64,000 bases of DNA from Ophiocordyceps camponoti-saundersi (nom. inval.) (lineage: Eukaryota > Ascomycota > Sordariomycetes > Hypocreales > Ophiocordycipitaceae): the NCBI GenBank assembly GCA_003339415.1, contig PDHQ01000048.1, positions 1 through 64,000 of the forward strand, written 5' to 3'. The notes under the pieces are model-generated. The model had not been told where the DNA came from. It did not search any database and saw only the letters and a list, made by a program, of their open reading frames with translations. The translations under genes were made by a program, and so were the position numbers. Below are positions 1 to 13,276 of this stretch, piece after piece (position 1 is the first letter of the stretch; every line of letters starts with the position of its first letter).

Positions 1-185
1 TTTAATAATTTTATTTATATTTTCTTTACTAATATAGTAATATTATAATAATACCTTTTTTAAAAAAATACTATATCTATTATATTTTCTTAAAAAAGAA
101 TTAAAATAACTAAAATTTTAAAAAAAAATATATTTAAAAAGCGCTTAAGTTATAGTATTTATTTAAAATATAAAAAAAATAATTA

Positions 186-385
186 AGGTTAGTAACTAAT
201 TTTTTTAGTTATTAGTTAGTTATAACTAACTAATAACTAAAAGTTATAACTAAAGATTAGTTACTAAGGTAACTTTAGTTAGTTAGTAACTAATTTAGTT
301 ACTAAAAAACGTGACTTTAGTTAGTTAGTTATAACTAACTAAAAAATAACTAAAAAAGTTACTAATTAATTTTAAAGTTAAAAAT
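186..385. repeat. palindrome-rich GTTA/TAAC repeat patch
   Basis: About 200 bp built almost only from TTAGTTA and its complement TAACTAA. It includes a perfect 36-bp palindrome at 205-240 (17-nt arms TTAGTTATTAGTTAGTT around a central AT) and a second palindrome of about 22 bp near 317-338. The units are not in regular tandem register. It may be the RIP-altered end of a transposon or a hairpin-forming satellite. No function can be claimed. Confidence 0.6.
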
Positions 386-959
386 TTTAACTAATATAAA
401 ATTTATAAAAATAGTGCTTAGAAATAATTTCTTTAATATAGTTTTTAGGAATATAAAATCGTTATTAATTATCGATATTTTTAAGATATAATAAGCTATT
501 TACTTAGATAAAAGGGAGTCTTTCTTAAAAGTTTTTATTTTTAAATTATTTTAAGATTTTAAATTATCGTATATTAAGAAGATATTTTTCGGAAATCCTA
601 TATTAAAAGGCGTTATTAAAAATAGCCTCTAAGGAAATAAGTATATAGTTTTAGTTAATATAATCCTCTTAGATATTTTTAAGTTTTTTTTATCTTTTTT
701 CTAGGATTACTTTTAAGGGGAGGCGTAAAAAAAAGTTTATAAGAATATTAAAAATATTAAAAATATATCGGATTTTAAAAAAATATTAACTTAAAAACTA
801 AAAAATAAAAGTAAGGTAATTATTACTCCTTATATTAATAATAAAAAAAAAGGTTTATTTTATAATTATTAAAATTATAATATAATTTATAAAAATTACG
901 ATTTTCGGTTTTTAAATTTTAATAAAATAAGTCCGGAGTTTACGATAAGCTTATATTAA

Positions 960-2000
960 GTAAGAGATTTTAAGTTTAGTTAGCTAATATCTAATTTCGG
1001 CTAATTTAAAAGTATAATTAAGATAGTAAATAAGTTTAATAAATTACTAAAGCGGAGCTAAAAATAGTTTCTAAGATTTCTTATTATTAATATAAAAAAG
1101 ATAAGCTATAAAACTATTCTTTTAGGAGGTATTAATTTATAAAAAAAGTTAATAATTAAGAAAAAATTAACTAAGAGTAGCGTTATTATAAAAGGTATTA
1201 GTAATATTATTAAAATAGTTAGTTTTTTCCTTTATCGGGATAATTTTAAACTAAAAGGTAAAGGTATTTTTTTTTAGTTTAGTAATAGGTATTTTATTTT
1301 CCTATCTTTCTTAAAATATTACTATTTTACGTTTCTAAAAAAGGTTAATTTATTATATAAAATAAGGAATAAAATATTTTATCTATCTAACTAATCTAAT
1401 TTATTACTTAAGATATTATAAGATATTAAGGAACTTAATATCTTATAAGGCTTTTACTTAAAATTAAGTATTTATTAGTATAAATCTATTAATATAATAC
1501 TTTAATATTTTTATAAATAGGTAATAAAAGAATAATTTAGAAGTAAAGAGGGAAAGATTTATACTAATAAAAAGATTAAATATTATAATTAGATACTTAA
1601 TATAATTTTCTAAGGTATTAGAGAAAATTACTATATTATTAATATATCTAGTAGCGTATATTTTATATAGTTAGAGAATATAATCGATAAATTTTTATAT
1701 ATAAGTAGGAGAATTTTTATACCTTATAAGAGTAACTATAGCTTTCTCTAATTTATAATAAGAAGTAATTATAAACTACTCTAAGTAATTTAGATAGATA
1801 AGAAACTAATAGAAGAAATTTTAAATATTAATAGTAAAAATAACTTTTTTGCCCGCTAACTTATAGATTATATTTTAAAAAAGAGGTATTAAATATATAT
1901 CGGGAATAGCTACGCTATTTAAAGCTTATAAGTTATTAATAATATATAGTTTACTTTTTCTCTAAATAATAAAATATAAGCTAGCGAAAGGTAAAGCTTT
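960..2000 (+). pseudogene. RIP-degraded reading frame, possibly gag-like
   Basis: One plus-strand frame can be followed for about 1 kb with interruptions that are mostly TAG or TAA, as expected if they replaced CAG, CAA or TGG. The inferred product is hydrophilic and rich in Asn, Lys, Ser, Thr, Pro and Gln, with no hydrophobic segments, which would suit a retroelement gag or ORF1 protein. I see no diagnostic motif. The frame leads toward 2490, where the gypsy copy 1 insertion interrupts the tract. Assignment is tentative. Confidence 0.3.
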
Positions 2001-2494
2001 AAGCGTTTATTCTATCTTACTTTATAAATATATATCGTTATGCTTTTTATTAAGGAAATCCTAATTAGGTTTATTTAGTAAATAAGGACGTAAACTAAGT
2101 TTTTTCTTATATTAATTATCGATAAGGGGGATTTTTAGATACCGCTTAAGGGGTAGATTAATTAGTTTAATATTTTCCTAAAGTTTCGGAAAAGAATTAT
2201 AAAATTATTTTACTTTTCTAGATAATTAAAAATCTAATATATAAATTTTAACGCTATATTCTCTTTTAATTTCCGGGATATTAAGTATCTTAGAGATACC
2301 TAACTAATAAAGTTAACTTAAATCTAAGATATTAATAAAAAGTAAGTTAGTATTAATTTCGTTAAATAATATTATTTAGTCTAAAAAAGAATTTAATATT
2401 AAATATTTATTAAGGTTATCTAAGGAGTATTTCTTAGTAATTTATTAAGGGATTATAAAAAAAAATTAATTATTAAGATTTAATATAATACTAA

Positions 2495-3113
2495 TTTAGC
2501 GGGGGAAGAAGGACACCCTAAGCGAGCGTAGCAGATACCTAAGGGGCGTAACTTCTTAGGTAACTAGAGTTTTTAACTAATATAAGGGGGGATCTCTAGC
2601 TATAAGGGGAGGCGCTAGATATAATTCTTTATAAGGAAAATAATAAGAAGTCGATTTCCTATATAAAGATAAGAGTAGTAAGGGAGAAGAACTTAGGGAC
2701 TATTTAATTAATAGTTAAAAATTTTAAAATAAGTATTTAAATTAATAATTTAGGGTATAAAAGTATAAAATTTAAAAATAAAGTTATAATTCCGTTTAGT
2801 AGAGTTTTTACTATAAGTCCTCTTTATAACTTAATTTATAATATATAATTTTTATAAAAGCTATAAAAATAAGCTTAAAAGCTAATTCTTACTTAATTCC
2901 TTCCTTTTTACGAGGAAACTAAACTATATTATATACTTAGCGATAGCCCCTTATCTTATTATTATTACCCTTAATAATTTTAAAGCGTTAAAGTATCTAA
3001 GAACTAAAAGGACTTAAAGGACTATTTAATCGTAACCTATATAAACCCCTAATAACTTACTATCCTAGTTTAGCGTTATTTTTCTTTAAGGTATATCTTT
3101 TACCGCTACTAAA
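2495..3113 (-). repeat. 3' LTR of gypsy copy 1
   Basis: 619 bp, the same length as its partner at 15944-16562, and clearly alignable to it along the whole length. On the minus strand it starts TTTAGTAGCGG and ends CCGCTAAA, so the ends are short inverted repeats. Differences between the two LTRs are mostly C/T and G/A changes of the RIP type. A purine-rich tract lies immediately outside the end at 3113, which marks this as the 3' LTR. Confidence 0.9.
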
Positions 3114-3149
3114 CTCCTCCTTAAGCGCGAGCTATAATAATAAGTAACT

Positions 3150-5600
3150 AACCCTTTTTTATAATTTAAATAAAACGCGTATAAGCGTAGTAAAATAAAG
3201 GCAGAAAGGACTATAAGTAACGGGAAATAATAAGAAACTCTAGCTACTTTTCTTCTAATTTAAGCCTTTAAATACGGTAACTCTAATATTTAGCCCGCTT
3301 ATTTACTTATAATATATTATTCTAAAGCTTTTTCTTTTAAGCGCGTTCTTATACGATTAAATAGTTATTAACCGCTTAGTTAATCCTCGCCTATATACTT
3401 AGGTATATAAGTTTTAAGGGTTATAAGCTAATAAATATATTAATTCCTAGGATTATTAGAATTATCTTTAATATCTTAAGCTAATCTCTTATTAGCGCTC
3501 TCCTAATATAAGCTATAATTAATCCCGTAAAATTAAAAGTAAGATACTTCCCTTAGCGCACGGGGCCGTAATTATCTTTCTAAGCTATATAGTTTTTATA
3601 AAAAACTACTCCTCTAATCTTAAAATTAAGGGGGTTAGGATTAACTAGTTCCCTCCTAATATTAGCCGTAATAAGGCCTTCCTTAAGCTAGACTTTTAGG
3701 TTCTTAGCTAACTTATAATATATAAATTATATTAGTTTCGGGGTTCTTATATCCTTTTCCTATATTTTTCTTTTTAGAGATTTCTTTTACGCTAGTAGGA
3801 TTTTAATTAACTTAGTTAGTAGCTTGCCCGCTATCTTTCTTAAACTCCGTCGCAGGGAGGGGGCCGTAATCGCTTTAGCTTTAGTTTTTATCTTATCTAA
3901 GATTTCCGCTATTATCTTAAAACCCTCTAAAATAGCTAGGTCCCTAAACTTAAGTAAAAATAAAAGACTAGATAATAGAACTATTTAATTAGTAATCTAA
4001 TTATCTATAAGTTTATCCTTAATAAGCGCCTTATTATTTACTTTCTTATTCTCCTTTTTATTATAAGTCTCTTTATCCCTAGCCTCTTCGCCCTAGTTAA
4101 AATTGTTATTATTAGGCTTATATTATTTTTCCTAGTTTTCTTAAAGTTATTTTCTAATCCTTATAGCGCCTAAATACGGTATAGTAATATAGTTCTTCTA
4201 TATAAAATTACTAGTAAAGATCCTAAGTATAATAATTCGGAATTCCTTAAGGATTTAGTAGTAAGGGATAAGGATTTTAAAATATAGGCCCCTAAGTATT
4301 ATTAATCTTATTTCTAGTTTAATTATAAGCTTCTTATAATCTTCTTAGCTTCTTAATTTAAAGTTATACTTATTTTCTAAGAAATTAAATTACTTAGATT
4401 TTTAAATATTTAGTTTATTTACCTTAATAATATAGAGATTACTAATAGCTTTATTAATTAATTAGTTATATAAGTTCCCGTAATTATCTTAACTTCGAAT
4501 AGCCTAATCTTTTAATAAGATTTTAAAAATAAGGGGCGCTTTATCCTCTAATTTAAACTACTTTAAGCTTATCCTATACTTATTCGATAAGCTATTAATA
4601 TATATATTAATTTTAAGGCTAATAAAACCTTAAGCTTAGTACTAAAGTATAGTAAAGGCTAGGTATCTATATTTAAACTCTCCTCTCTAATAAATCCTAG
4701 GAATAACGATATATTAAAAAGGGCAGTTTCCCTAAACTTTAGCTAAGATATCCCTCTAAGCTACTATTACCCTTTTTAATCGTAGCACGCGTTCTAGATT
4801 TATTAAATTAAAATAGTAAAAGATTTAAGCTTCCTAATCTTAGAAAAAACTACCTTCGTAATATTTAAAGTTTATATTACTTCCTCTAAAGTTAATTATA
4901 TTACCTAAAAGGGGGTAACTATTTAATTCTTACTTTAGGTCGAACCTTAGTATAATATAGTTAAATTTCTTCCTAAATAATATATTAGTATTTTTACTAG
5001 CGTTAAGGGGTATTATAATTATTATTAAAAATATAAATAAATATACTTTATCCTTAATCCCTTTATTTAAGATCTTAACTATAGCCTCTAATTTAAAACT
5101 AATTACTTATTATTATTTCTACGCTTTAAAAATAAAACGCCTAACGTTATTAGCGTAATAGTCCTAATCGGCGATATCGTAGAAAAGTATAACCTTAGCG
5201 ATCTTCTCGCTAACTTAGAATATATCTAAGTATTTAATCTTATCCGTAAAAATCTTAATATATTCTTTTAGCTATATTATATATCTTATAAACTAAAGGG
5301 GTTACTAATAGTTAAGAGTTTAGGTAAGGTTAGGAGTTATTACTAAGAATAGGAGGTCGAGTAACTTAGGCCCTATTATTACTCTACTATAAATTATCTT
5401 AATAGTTTTAAACTTATTATTCTTATCGCTAAAAAATATTCCCTTAGCTTTAATATTTACTTCTTTACTAAGCTTAATATCTAATTCTAATAATTCTATT
5501 TTATCGATAATTTAGTAATACGTAATATATAAAAATATCTTTAATTAAATAGTCGTAATAAGGGAGAAAGAGAGTATATATAGGAAAAGAGGAAAAACGC
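3150..5600 (-). pseudogene. extra reading frame downstream of pol in gypsy copy 1
   Basis: Counterpart of about 53990-56300 in copy 2, where a sense-strand frame rich in Lys, Asn, Pro and Gln can be followed with mostly RIP-type stops. It lies between the integrase end and the 3' LTR, a place where some LTR elements carry an env-like or other accessory gene. I see no signal peptide or membrane segments in the copy-2 reading, so an envelope function is not supported. Boundaries are approximate and the product is unknown. Confidence 0.35.
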
Positions 5601-6029
5601 GTTACTTTATTTTATTATTATTCTTTACCTTAGTTATTAAGCTTATTATAATATATTTTAATTAATATTATAATATTATAAAAGAAAAAGCGAGGAAGGC
5701 TTTTTCCTAATTAGGAAGGAATAGTTATTAGCTAGCTATTAGCTTTATTTTTATCCTCTCCCTTTTTATTTATCTTTTCTTCTTTTATTTACTTAACTTA
5801 AATATATTAATAATAAAAGCTTTAATTATAATAGCTCCTAAGTTAATTAAAAAAAATAAGCTAAAAAAGTAAAAAACTATCTCCTAAATGTTTATAATTT
5901 TATTTCTTATAAGATTTATATAAAAAATATAAGCGTCCTATTAACCCTAGCTTAGTAAAGCTATACTATACTTAAAACTTTTCTTTACTTAAAATATATA
6001 CGCGTAAGTATTTTAATTAAATAGTCCTT

Positions 6030-6830
6030 AATATTTAAGCTAAATTCTTATACCTAAGTTTATACTTACTTTAAAATTTAATATAAAGAGGGTATTAATA
6101 TTAAATATTTTAATATTTTAGTTTATATTAAGATAGCTTTTCGCGAAAAAGTTCTTAAGGATATTCTAGCTTTTATAAAATAGGAGATAGCTAAGGTAAC
6201 TCCTCTTAAATACTTCCTATATTAGTTCCTTAAAGTTAGGGAGAGAGAGTTCTAGGAGAAGACGATAAAGATACCTTAAGTTACTTATATCCTAACTAAG
6301 ATCGCATACTTAAAAGGATCTTTTTTTAACTATTTAATTAAAAGTAAACGCCCTAAATATTTTAAAGTCTTACTTATCTTAATATTTAGGTAATATAATC
6401 TAAGGATATATAGCTATTATTTACGGTCTTAGATTATAATTATTATTTATTATAAAAAGTATATTTTAACCTCTTTTTATAAGTATATTTTAATATTTAA
6501 TTAAGGGGGTTATAATTATTTAAATTATATTTAAAATAAGATTAGAGCTATTACTTATAATTAGCGTTAATATATCGAATACTTTATTAAGGTAAAAAAT
6601 AATAAAGCTTTATAAATATCTAGTTATTTCGTAAGTAATAAGGATATCTTTATTAATTCTATAACGTATAAAGATTATCTAAACCCTTAAGTTACCCCTT
6701 ACTTAGTTAAGGATACGCTTAACTTATTCTTAAACGATAATTTAGAGCTTAAAAATAGTAATAAGTAGCCTAATATTAAAAAGCGGGCTTAGAAAGTTTT
6801 AGAACTAAAGTAAAGTAATTAATTATAAGT
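6030..6830 (+). pseudogene. possible antisense reading frame inside gypsy copy 1
   Basis: On the plus strand, opposite to pol, one frame runs about 260 codons with interruptions that are mainly TAG or TAA. The inferred protein is a well-mixed sequence containing stretches such as ILTKIAYLKGSFF and NYLIKSKRPKYFKVLL. The equivalent frame in copy 2 (minus strand, about 52700-53430) keeps the same residues, and a transversion between copies (CTA versus CTT) is synonymous in this frame. A sense-strand frame through the same DNA is also fairly open, so coding direction is not settled. Function unknown. Confidence 0.3.
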
Positions 6831-7199
6831 ATTAGGATTTAGTAAAGGAGCTAAAATAAAAAAGAGTTATCGTACTTTTATCTAAATATATTAATTATAC
6901 TAAAATACTTTCCTCTTCCTTTTTATAATTATTAGGTAAGGGAGTTTAGGGTTTTTTAAAGCTTATAAAGTAATTATAAAACGGCCTTAATATAAAAGGC
7001 TTTCTATATTTTAGTAATTTAGGGGAGCTAGACCTTAAGAGTAGTTTTTAGCTTAGCTTAGGTATTAAGGAAACCGTCCCTAATAACTAATTTATTATTC
7101 TAATCGTTAGAAAATATATAATTTCTTAAAACTATTTAATTATAAGCTTTAGCGTTCGAATCCTAAACTTTATATAGTTTAGCGTTAACTTTATCCTTA

Positions 7200-10100
7200 G
7201 CTATAAAAAAGGTTATTATAGTAGAGGTAAGTTCTTTCCTTTATAGAAGCTAATTATTAAAGTTAGAAGATTACTATTTATTTTCCGCTTAATAGAACCT
7301 TTTAAGATAGTCCCTAAAAACTATTCTATTAAGGTTAATCCTATTTAGTATTTTTAAATAGTAATTTCCGGTAACTTTAGCTTTTAATATTACCTTATAA
7401 GGTTTATTTTACCTTATTCGTAATTTAATAACTTTTCTAAAGTTAGTAGCTTATTATATATTATAATAAAAGATAAGGTCTCCTTTTTTAAGGTTTATAA
7501 AGCGAAGTTTATATTTATTATTATCGTCTATCTTTTAAGCGAGGCGTTATCGATAAGTTATAACTTAGGTTTTAGCTTTTTCTATATCCTTTTTTTTCCT
7601 CCCTAATATTTTTATACGTATTATTAGTAAATTAAATAATATCTATATTCTATCTTAGTTAATAAGGCGCTAAGTAAGGTATTTAATTTTAAAAGGTAAG
7701 ACTAGCTTCTAGCTATAAATTAAGTAAAAGGCCGATATTTTATATAAGTTTTTAATAATTATATAGTTAGCTAAGATAGCTTAAAGTAAGAACTTAACCT
7801 ATTTCCTTATTTTCTAAGCTATTTTCGTAAAAGCTAAGGAGATTAACTAATACCTAACTTTAATAATTAAGTTTACTTTAAGGTTATATCTAAAAATAAG
7901 GATAACTTTTATACCGAAGTCTTCGAGGATTATTCGAAATATAAACTTAACTTCGAGGCTACTATCTATTACGGCTTTAAATAGGACTTCGTAATAGTAA
8001 ATAATAAAAAGTATAAACTTCGTTATAGTAGCTATTATAAGGTCTCTTACCGGCGTAACCTTAACTTATCTAGTAAGGTTATTACGCGCTTCTAGGAGAT
8101 ATTTATACTTTTAATTAATTAATATATATTAAATATCTAAATAGATTTTTTCGAAAAATTATCTAGGGGCTATTAAGACCGAGCGTTCCTAGGGTTATCG
8201 GGGGTTAAATTTCTAATAAATAGGGTAAGTTAAGATAATAGCACTTACGTAATTTTATAAGCTTAGCTACTAATAGCGTTTTTTAACGAAATTATATATA
8301 ATTTCTTTTCCTTTATAGCTTATTTACTTATAGAACTTAATTATAATCTATTTTCGTTATTTTTCTTTATTAATAATTAGATAGGGGTACCGTTTAAGCC
8401 TTATTAGTTTCTTCTAAAGTTTATTATCCGCTATTATAAAAGTTAGGGCTAATATCTTAAATTTCCGGAACGCCTAAGCTTTTATTTACGGGGGCTTTTC
8501 TATTCGTTCTAAGAAAGTAATAATTTAACTATACTTATTAGAAAGTATTTAATTAAAGGATTAAGTAACTATTACGTTAAGGTATAAGTTTATAAAGTTT
8601 TTTAAATCTCTATCTTTTTCTTATTTAAGGAGGTTAATATCTATAATCGGTTTTCTAAATAAGGCGTTTATAATAGGATTCTTATTTCTAGTAATATAAT
8701 ATATAGTAAAATCGAATAAGAAAATATAGCTAACCTATTTAGTAACTATAGCTTTAGGAATATCTTTAAGGGATTCTTTAAGCTAGTTAACTAAGACTTA
8801 TATATTTATTTTAAGGTAAAAATAAACCTTATAAAAATAAAGTTATAAGCGTCTTATAGCGTATAATATAGCCTTATATTCCCTTTTTATTATATTATAA
8901 TTTACTTCTATAAGGTTTTATACGCTACTTTTAAACTTAACTATTCGTCTAGTCCTTTTAATTTCTTATAGTAAAACCGCCCCCTATCTTATAAAGCTAG
9001 TATTATATATAAGGATAATTTCCCCGTAATTTAGCCCTAGATTAAGTAATACTAGGAACTAAGGGTTTAATAGTAATACCTTAAAGTTTACTATAGCTTT
9101 AGAGTATTCCGCTATCTATTCCTAAGGAGCGTCTTTTTTTAATAAGGAGGTTAGTAGTTTAGTAATTTAGGCAAATTAAGGGATCTAGATTTAATAGAAG
9201 CTTATAAGGCTTAGGAAATATCTAATTTAACGAATTAAGTTATAAATAACCTAGCTTTTAAGTTTTTCGACTTTATAGTTAACTAGCTTCCTCCTATAAG
9301 AGCTTATTATAAACCTTATAAGTTCTATTAATTTTTAGTATTAGCGAGATTTCTTCCTAGTAACTATATAGCTTACTAGCTTAATATTAATAAGGACCTT
9401 ATTAATATTAATAAAATATTCGTAGATAAAGCGTTAAATACCTAGCCTTACTTCCTTATCGTTATACGTAGTTTCCGGTCCCTTAATAAGGATATTATCT
9501 ATAAAGATATTATAAACTTCTAAGATAAAATTAAATAGTATTTATTATATAACCCTTATAAATTAACTTACTAAGTTTATTACTCTTATTAGTACGGTAT
9601 ATTAGCGGAAAAGACTAATTAGTATTACGAAAATTATATAATCTTAGCTTTTTAGGTTTAAAAGTATTTAATTATACCTTAAAAAAAAGTTTAAGAGTAT
9701 TAAAACCTTATATATTATAAATTATTTACTAAACTTATTAGTATAAGGTAGCGGGTTAGCGTCTTATATAGTATAGCTATTAAGTATTATTATAAAGTTA
9801 ATAAGCTAAACTCCTTTATCTTTCTTAGCTACTATTATATAGTAATTCTAATAAAAGGCGTAACTAGGTTTTAGAACTCTATACTATACCTTATTTTTAA
9901 GAAATTTAACTATTTATAGGAGTATTATTTTAAGGATATTAACTAGCTTCGCTTACTAAGCCTTATACTTAATAACTTTAAATATAATAGAAAGCGTAAC
10001 TAATTAATTTACTTATCCTTTTTTATTATAGTCCTAAGCTAAGGTAGCTTTTTTATTAATAAGTATAGTATATAATATAACTTATTTATTATTAGATAAT

Positions 10101-11260
10101 ATCGTAGTTATTTATTCTTATATATTAACTAATTAATTAAAAGTTAGTTTATAACTTTTCGTAATTTTAAAGAATTTACCGGTAATATCTTTATTAAATA
10201 GCTTATTACTACGGATATTTTTTTTAATTATACTTTATTTCCTAGCTTTCTAGCTAAAATCGCCTTTTAAGATAAATCTATCTAAGTAGATATTATTATA
10301 AGGTATCTTCTTATTAGCCTTCCTTTTATATATCGTATTTATAAGAGCTATTAACTAAAGGCGCGCTTTATTATTATTAGCTTCCTCTTATTAGATAACT
10401 AAAAATATTTAAGTAACTTTAGCTTTCGTTTTAGTATCTCCTTTCTCTCTTAGTAAGTTTAAGATATTAGATAACGCCTTAGTTAATAAGGATAATATTA
10501 TAATATACTCCTAATTAGTTTATTATTAGTTAATCTCTTCTAAGTCTTAGTTAGTAATATCTTATTATCTATTAGCTTATATAATTATTTAATTACTTTC
10601 TTTATTTTATTTATTTTTATTTAAGAGAAAGAAAACTAACTCCTTTTCTTAGTAGATTATTATCCCCTTAGGTGCCGACCCCTTTTCCTCCCCCTTCCCT
10701 ATAAGGAGGGGCCCTAATCCTTATTAGGGAAAGTTATTATTATACCTAATAGCTAAAATAATAATATTAATAGAAGCTAAGTTAGGGAATAAGATAAGCT
10801 ATTTATTATTTTATATAAGTAATCTTACTATTAAAGTAATAATTCGGGTTAAACTAAAAATATATTAAGTATAAAAATCCTTAGTTTTTATATAATAATT
10901 AAATATTAGCTAAGTAAGGCAGATAAATAATATACCTAAAATAAAAAAAATAAATATATTATTATAATAAATAAAAATTTAGATAAGTATATAAATAAGT
11001 CTTATAAAAATAATAATATCTAAGATAGCTACTAGCTAAGTTAATTTCTTATTAAAAGATATTATATTAACGGAGATAAGGCGGTATTTAAGGTTAAATT
11101 TATAAGCGTACTAAAAGGTAATAATATTTATCTTAGCCCCTATATTAAGGAGTGCTAATATAGGGGTAATATCGATACCCTTAACGCGGACCTATATATA
11201 AGGGAGGTTTTATATTATTTTTAGTATATCGAAGAATAAGATATATATATAAATACCGAG
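7200..11260 (-). pseudogene. protease-RT-RNase H-integrase remnant of gypsy copy 1
   Basis: Read on the minus strand. A retropepsin-like site (I-G-A-K-I-N-I-I-T) maps to about 11120-11147. The reverse transcriptase active site reads F-I-D-N-I-L-I-K-G at 9481-9505, where the second Asp of the expected DD pair has become Asn through GAT to AAT. The following region matches copy 2, in which RNase H and integrase can be recognised. The F-[IL]-D-D-x-x-[IV]-K-G-P form of the active site is typical of a branch of fungal Ty3/gypsy elements. Stops are mostly RIP products of Gln and Trp codons. Non-functional. Confidence 0.8.
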
Positions 11261-13276
11261 GGATCTAAATATAAGTATCGGAGGAAACTTAAGGTTCTTA
11301 GAGACGAAAATTTCTAGGTTTAGGATATAGTTTTCTTTATTTTCTTCGTAAGTAATTTCCTTAAAAGCACGATAATTAAATAGTTTTATAAGAATATAGT
11401 TACTTTTAAGGATAATAAAGTTTATATTTAGCTTAGCGTAAATATTATTAAAGAAAAATATAAAGCTATTATTAAAAAGATAGTTTATATATTTAAAAAT
11501 TATAACAGTATTAATAATACTAAAGCTAGCCTAACTAGCTAAGGGCTAATTAACTAATTTCTTAATAAAGATTTTTTTAGATTTAAAGGTCTCGCGGTTA
11601 AGGTATTTTACCTTATTAGCTAATATTTAAAAAATTTTAATACTAAGTTTTAAGTTTATTATAATTAAGTTTATTAACCTAATAGAAACTTTCTTTCCGA
11701 TAATCTTATTTATAATTAGGTTCGTAATCTTATTATATTTATCGGTAACTTTTACCTTAAAGCGTAGGTAAATAATAGCTAAAAGGGCTTTATTTTAGAT
11801 TTTCTTTTACTTAGTAATAGCTTTTTTTTATTACGTAATTTCCTAAGTATAAGTAATCGGAGTTAGTTAACTAGTAAATCGGAGAGTGCTAGAAGGGGAA
11901 GGGGTTTATAAGACCCTATCCTTAATTAGGCTCTTTTTAACCTTTAAGCGCTTAAGTTTATAAGTATTAACTATAGCTTAAATAGAGTTAACCCTAACTA
12001 TTTAATCCGATAGCGCTATATCCTATTATATAATAATAAGAGATATAATAAGCGCTAAGGTTTTATTTTTAAGTAATACTAGGAGGGTTTATCGCGCTAT
12101 ATTATTATAATTTATAAAAAATAAGATTATCTTTTATTTTTTCTTATTAGGAGATTAATTATAGTTATTAATAGTAAGGCTTTTAACTTTTAAGATTAAG
12201 TTTAATATAAAAGATCCTAGCTAGTTCTTAACTTAGTATATTAGAAAGCGTTTAATATAGCTTCTTACTCTAATAAATTTATATAGAAAGCTTAGTAATA
12301 TAGTAACGTAGAAAGTATATAATCTAAGAAAAAGCTTTCTAATTTTTAGGTTATAATAAGTAAAGCTTAATTCCTTATTATAAGTTACTAAAAGGCAGTT
12401 ATTAGCGTAGTAAGTAAGTTTATTATAATAATAGTACTTATAACTCTTTTTACTTAAGATTATATTAATATTTAGTTTATTACTAAATTTATTAGTCCCC
12501 TATATTATAATATTAATAATAATAAGGGGTTTACCTTATTAAGTTTTATAAGCTAAGGTATCTTAATTCTTAACCCTATTAGCTAAGCTATAAATATTAT
12601 TTTATATATTAGCTAAATTAATAAAGAGGGAACTTATCTATCTAGCTAAATTATCTATAGTTATACCTTTCGGGTTACCTTATTATCCTTTAATAACGGT
12701 CTTTAAGTAAGTTTTCTTATAAATCCTCTTAGGGGTTATTAGTTACTTTTCTTTTAGAAAGAACTTTATAACTTCTTCCTAGCCTTATCGAAGCTTTTAA
12801 TTATAAAAGGCTATAATAAGCTAGTAACGCGAATCTTTAAGATAAAGCTTAAGATAGCCTTAGATATTTTTTATAAGCTAGCTATAAGGTATAGCTATAA
12901 TATCTTTATAAGTTAAATTATTCCTTCTAAGGAGCCTAACTTAAATTTTTTTTAATAAAATATTAAAAACGTTACCTAATTCCGTAATAGCGAGTTTATA
13001 ATTAGTCCTATACTTTTTATAATAAAGATAATCGTAAGTTTAGATTTAATTAGTAACTTATTCTATAATTTTTAGTTTTTTTATATTATAGTTTCTAATC
13101 TTTTTATCTAAGGTACTTTTCTAAGCTAAATTTAATATATTATAATATTTAATTATAATATTCTTAGCTATTTCCTAAAGCTAGTCTTTAGTTAAAATTT
13201 TTATATTTATTCTTTCCTTATTATTAATATAATCTTTAAGCTATTTAACTATTATAGCGTTTTTAATATTTATATT

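Larger units (their letters stand above)
1..2490. other. RIP-degraded AT-rich tract left of gypsy copy 1
   Basis: This stretch has almost no CpA or TpG and no usable ORF. It contains a palindrome-rich patch (186-385) and a plus-strand frame interrupted mostly by TAG/TAA of the kind RIP makes from Gln and Trp codons (about 960-2000), both listed separately. It joins, across the CTAA target duplication of the gypsy element, to the AT-rich DNA that starts again at 16567, so both flanks belong to one older sequence. I could not assign that sequence to a family. Confidence 0.7.

Noticed and set aside
186..385. Telomere or subtelomeric repeat
   Set aside because: The TTAG-containing units are not TTAGGG and are arranged as inverted repeats. 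There is no tandem telomeric register.
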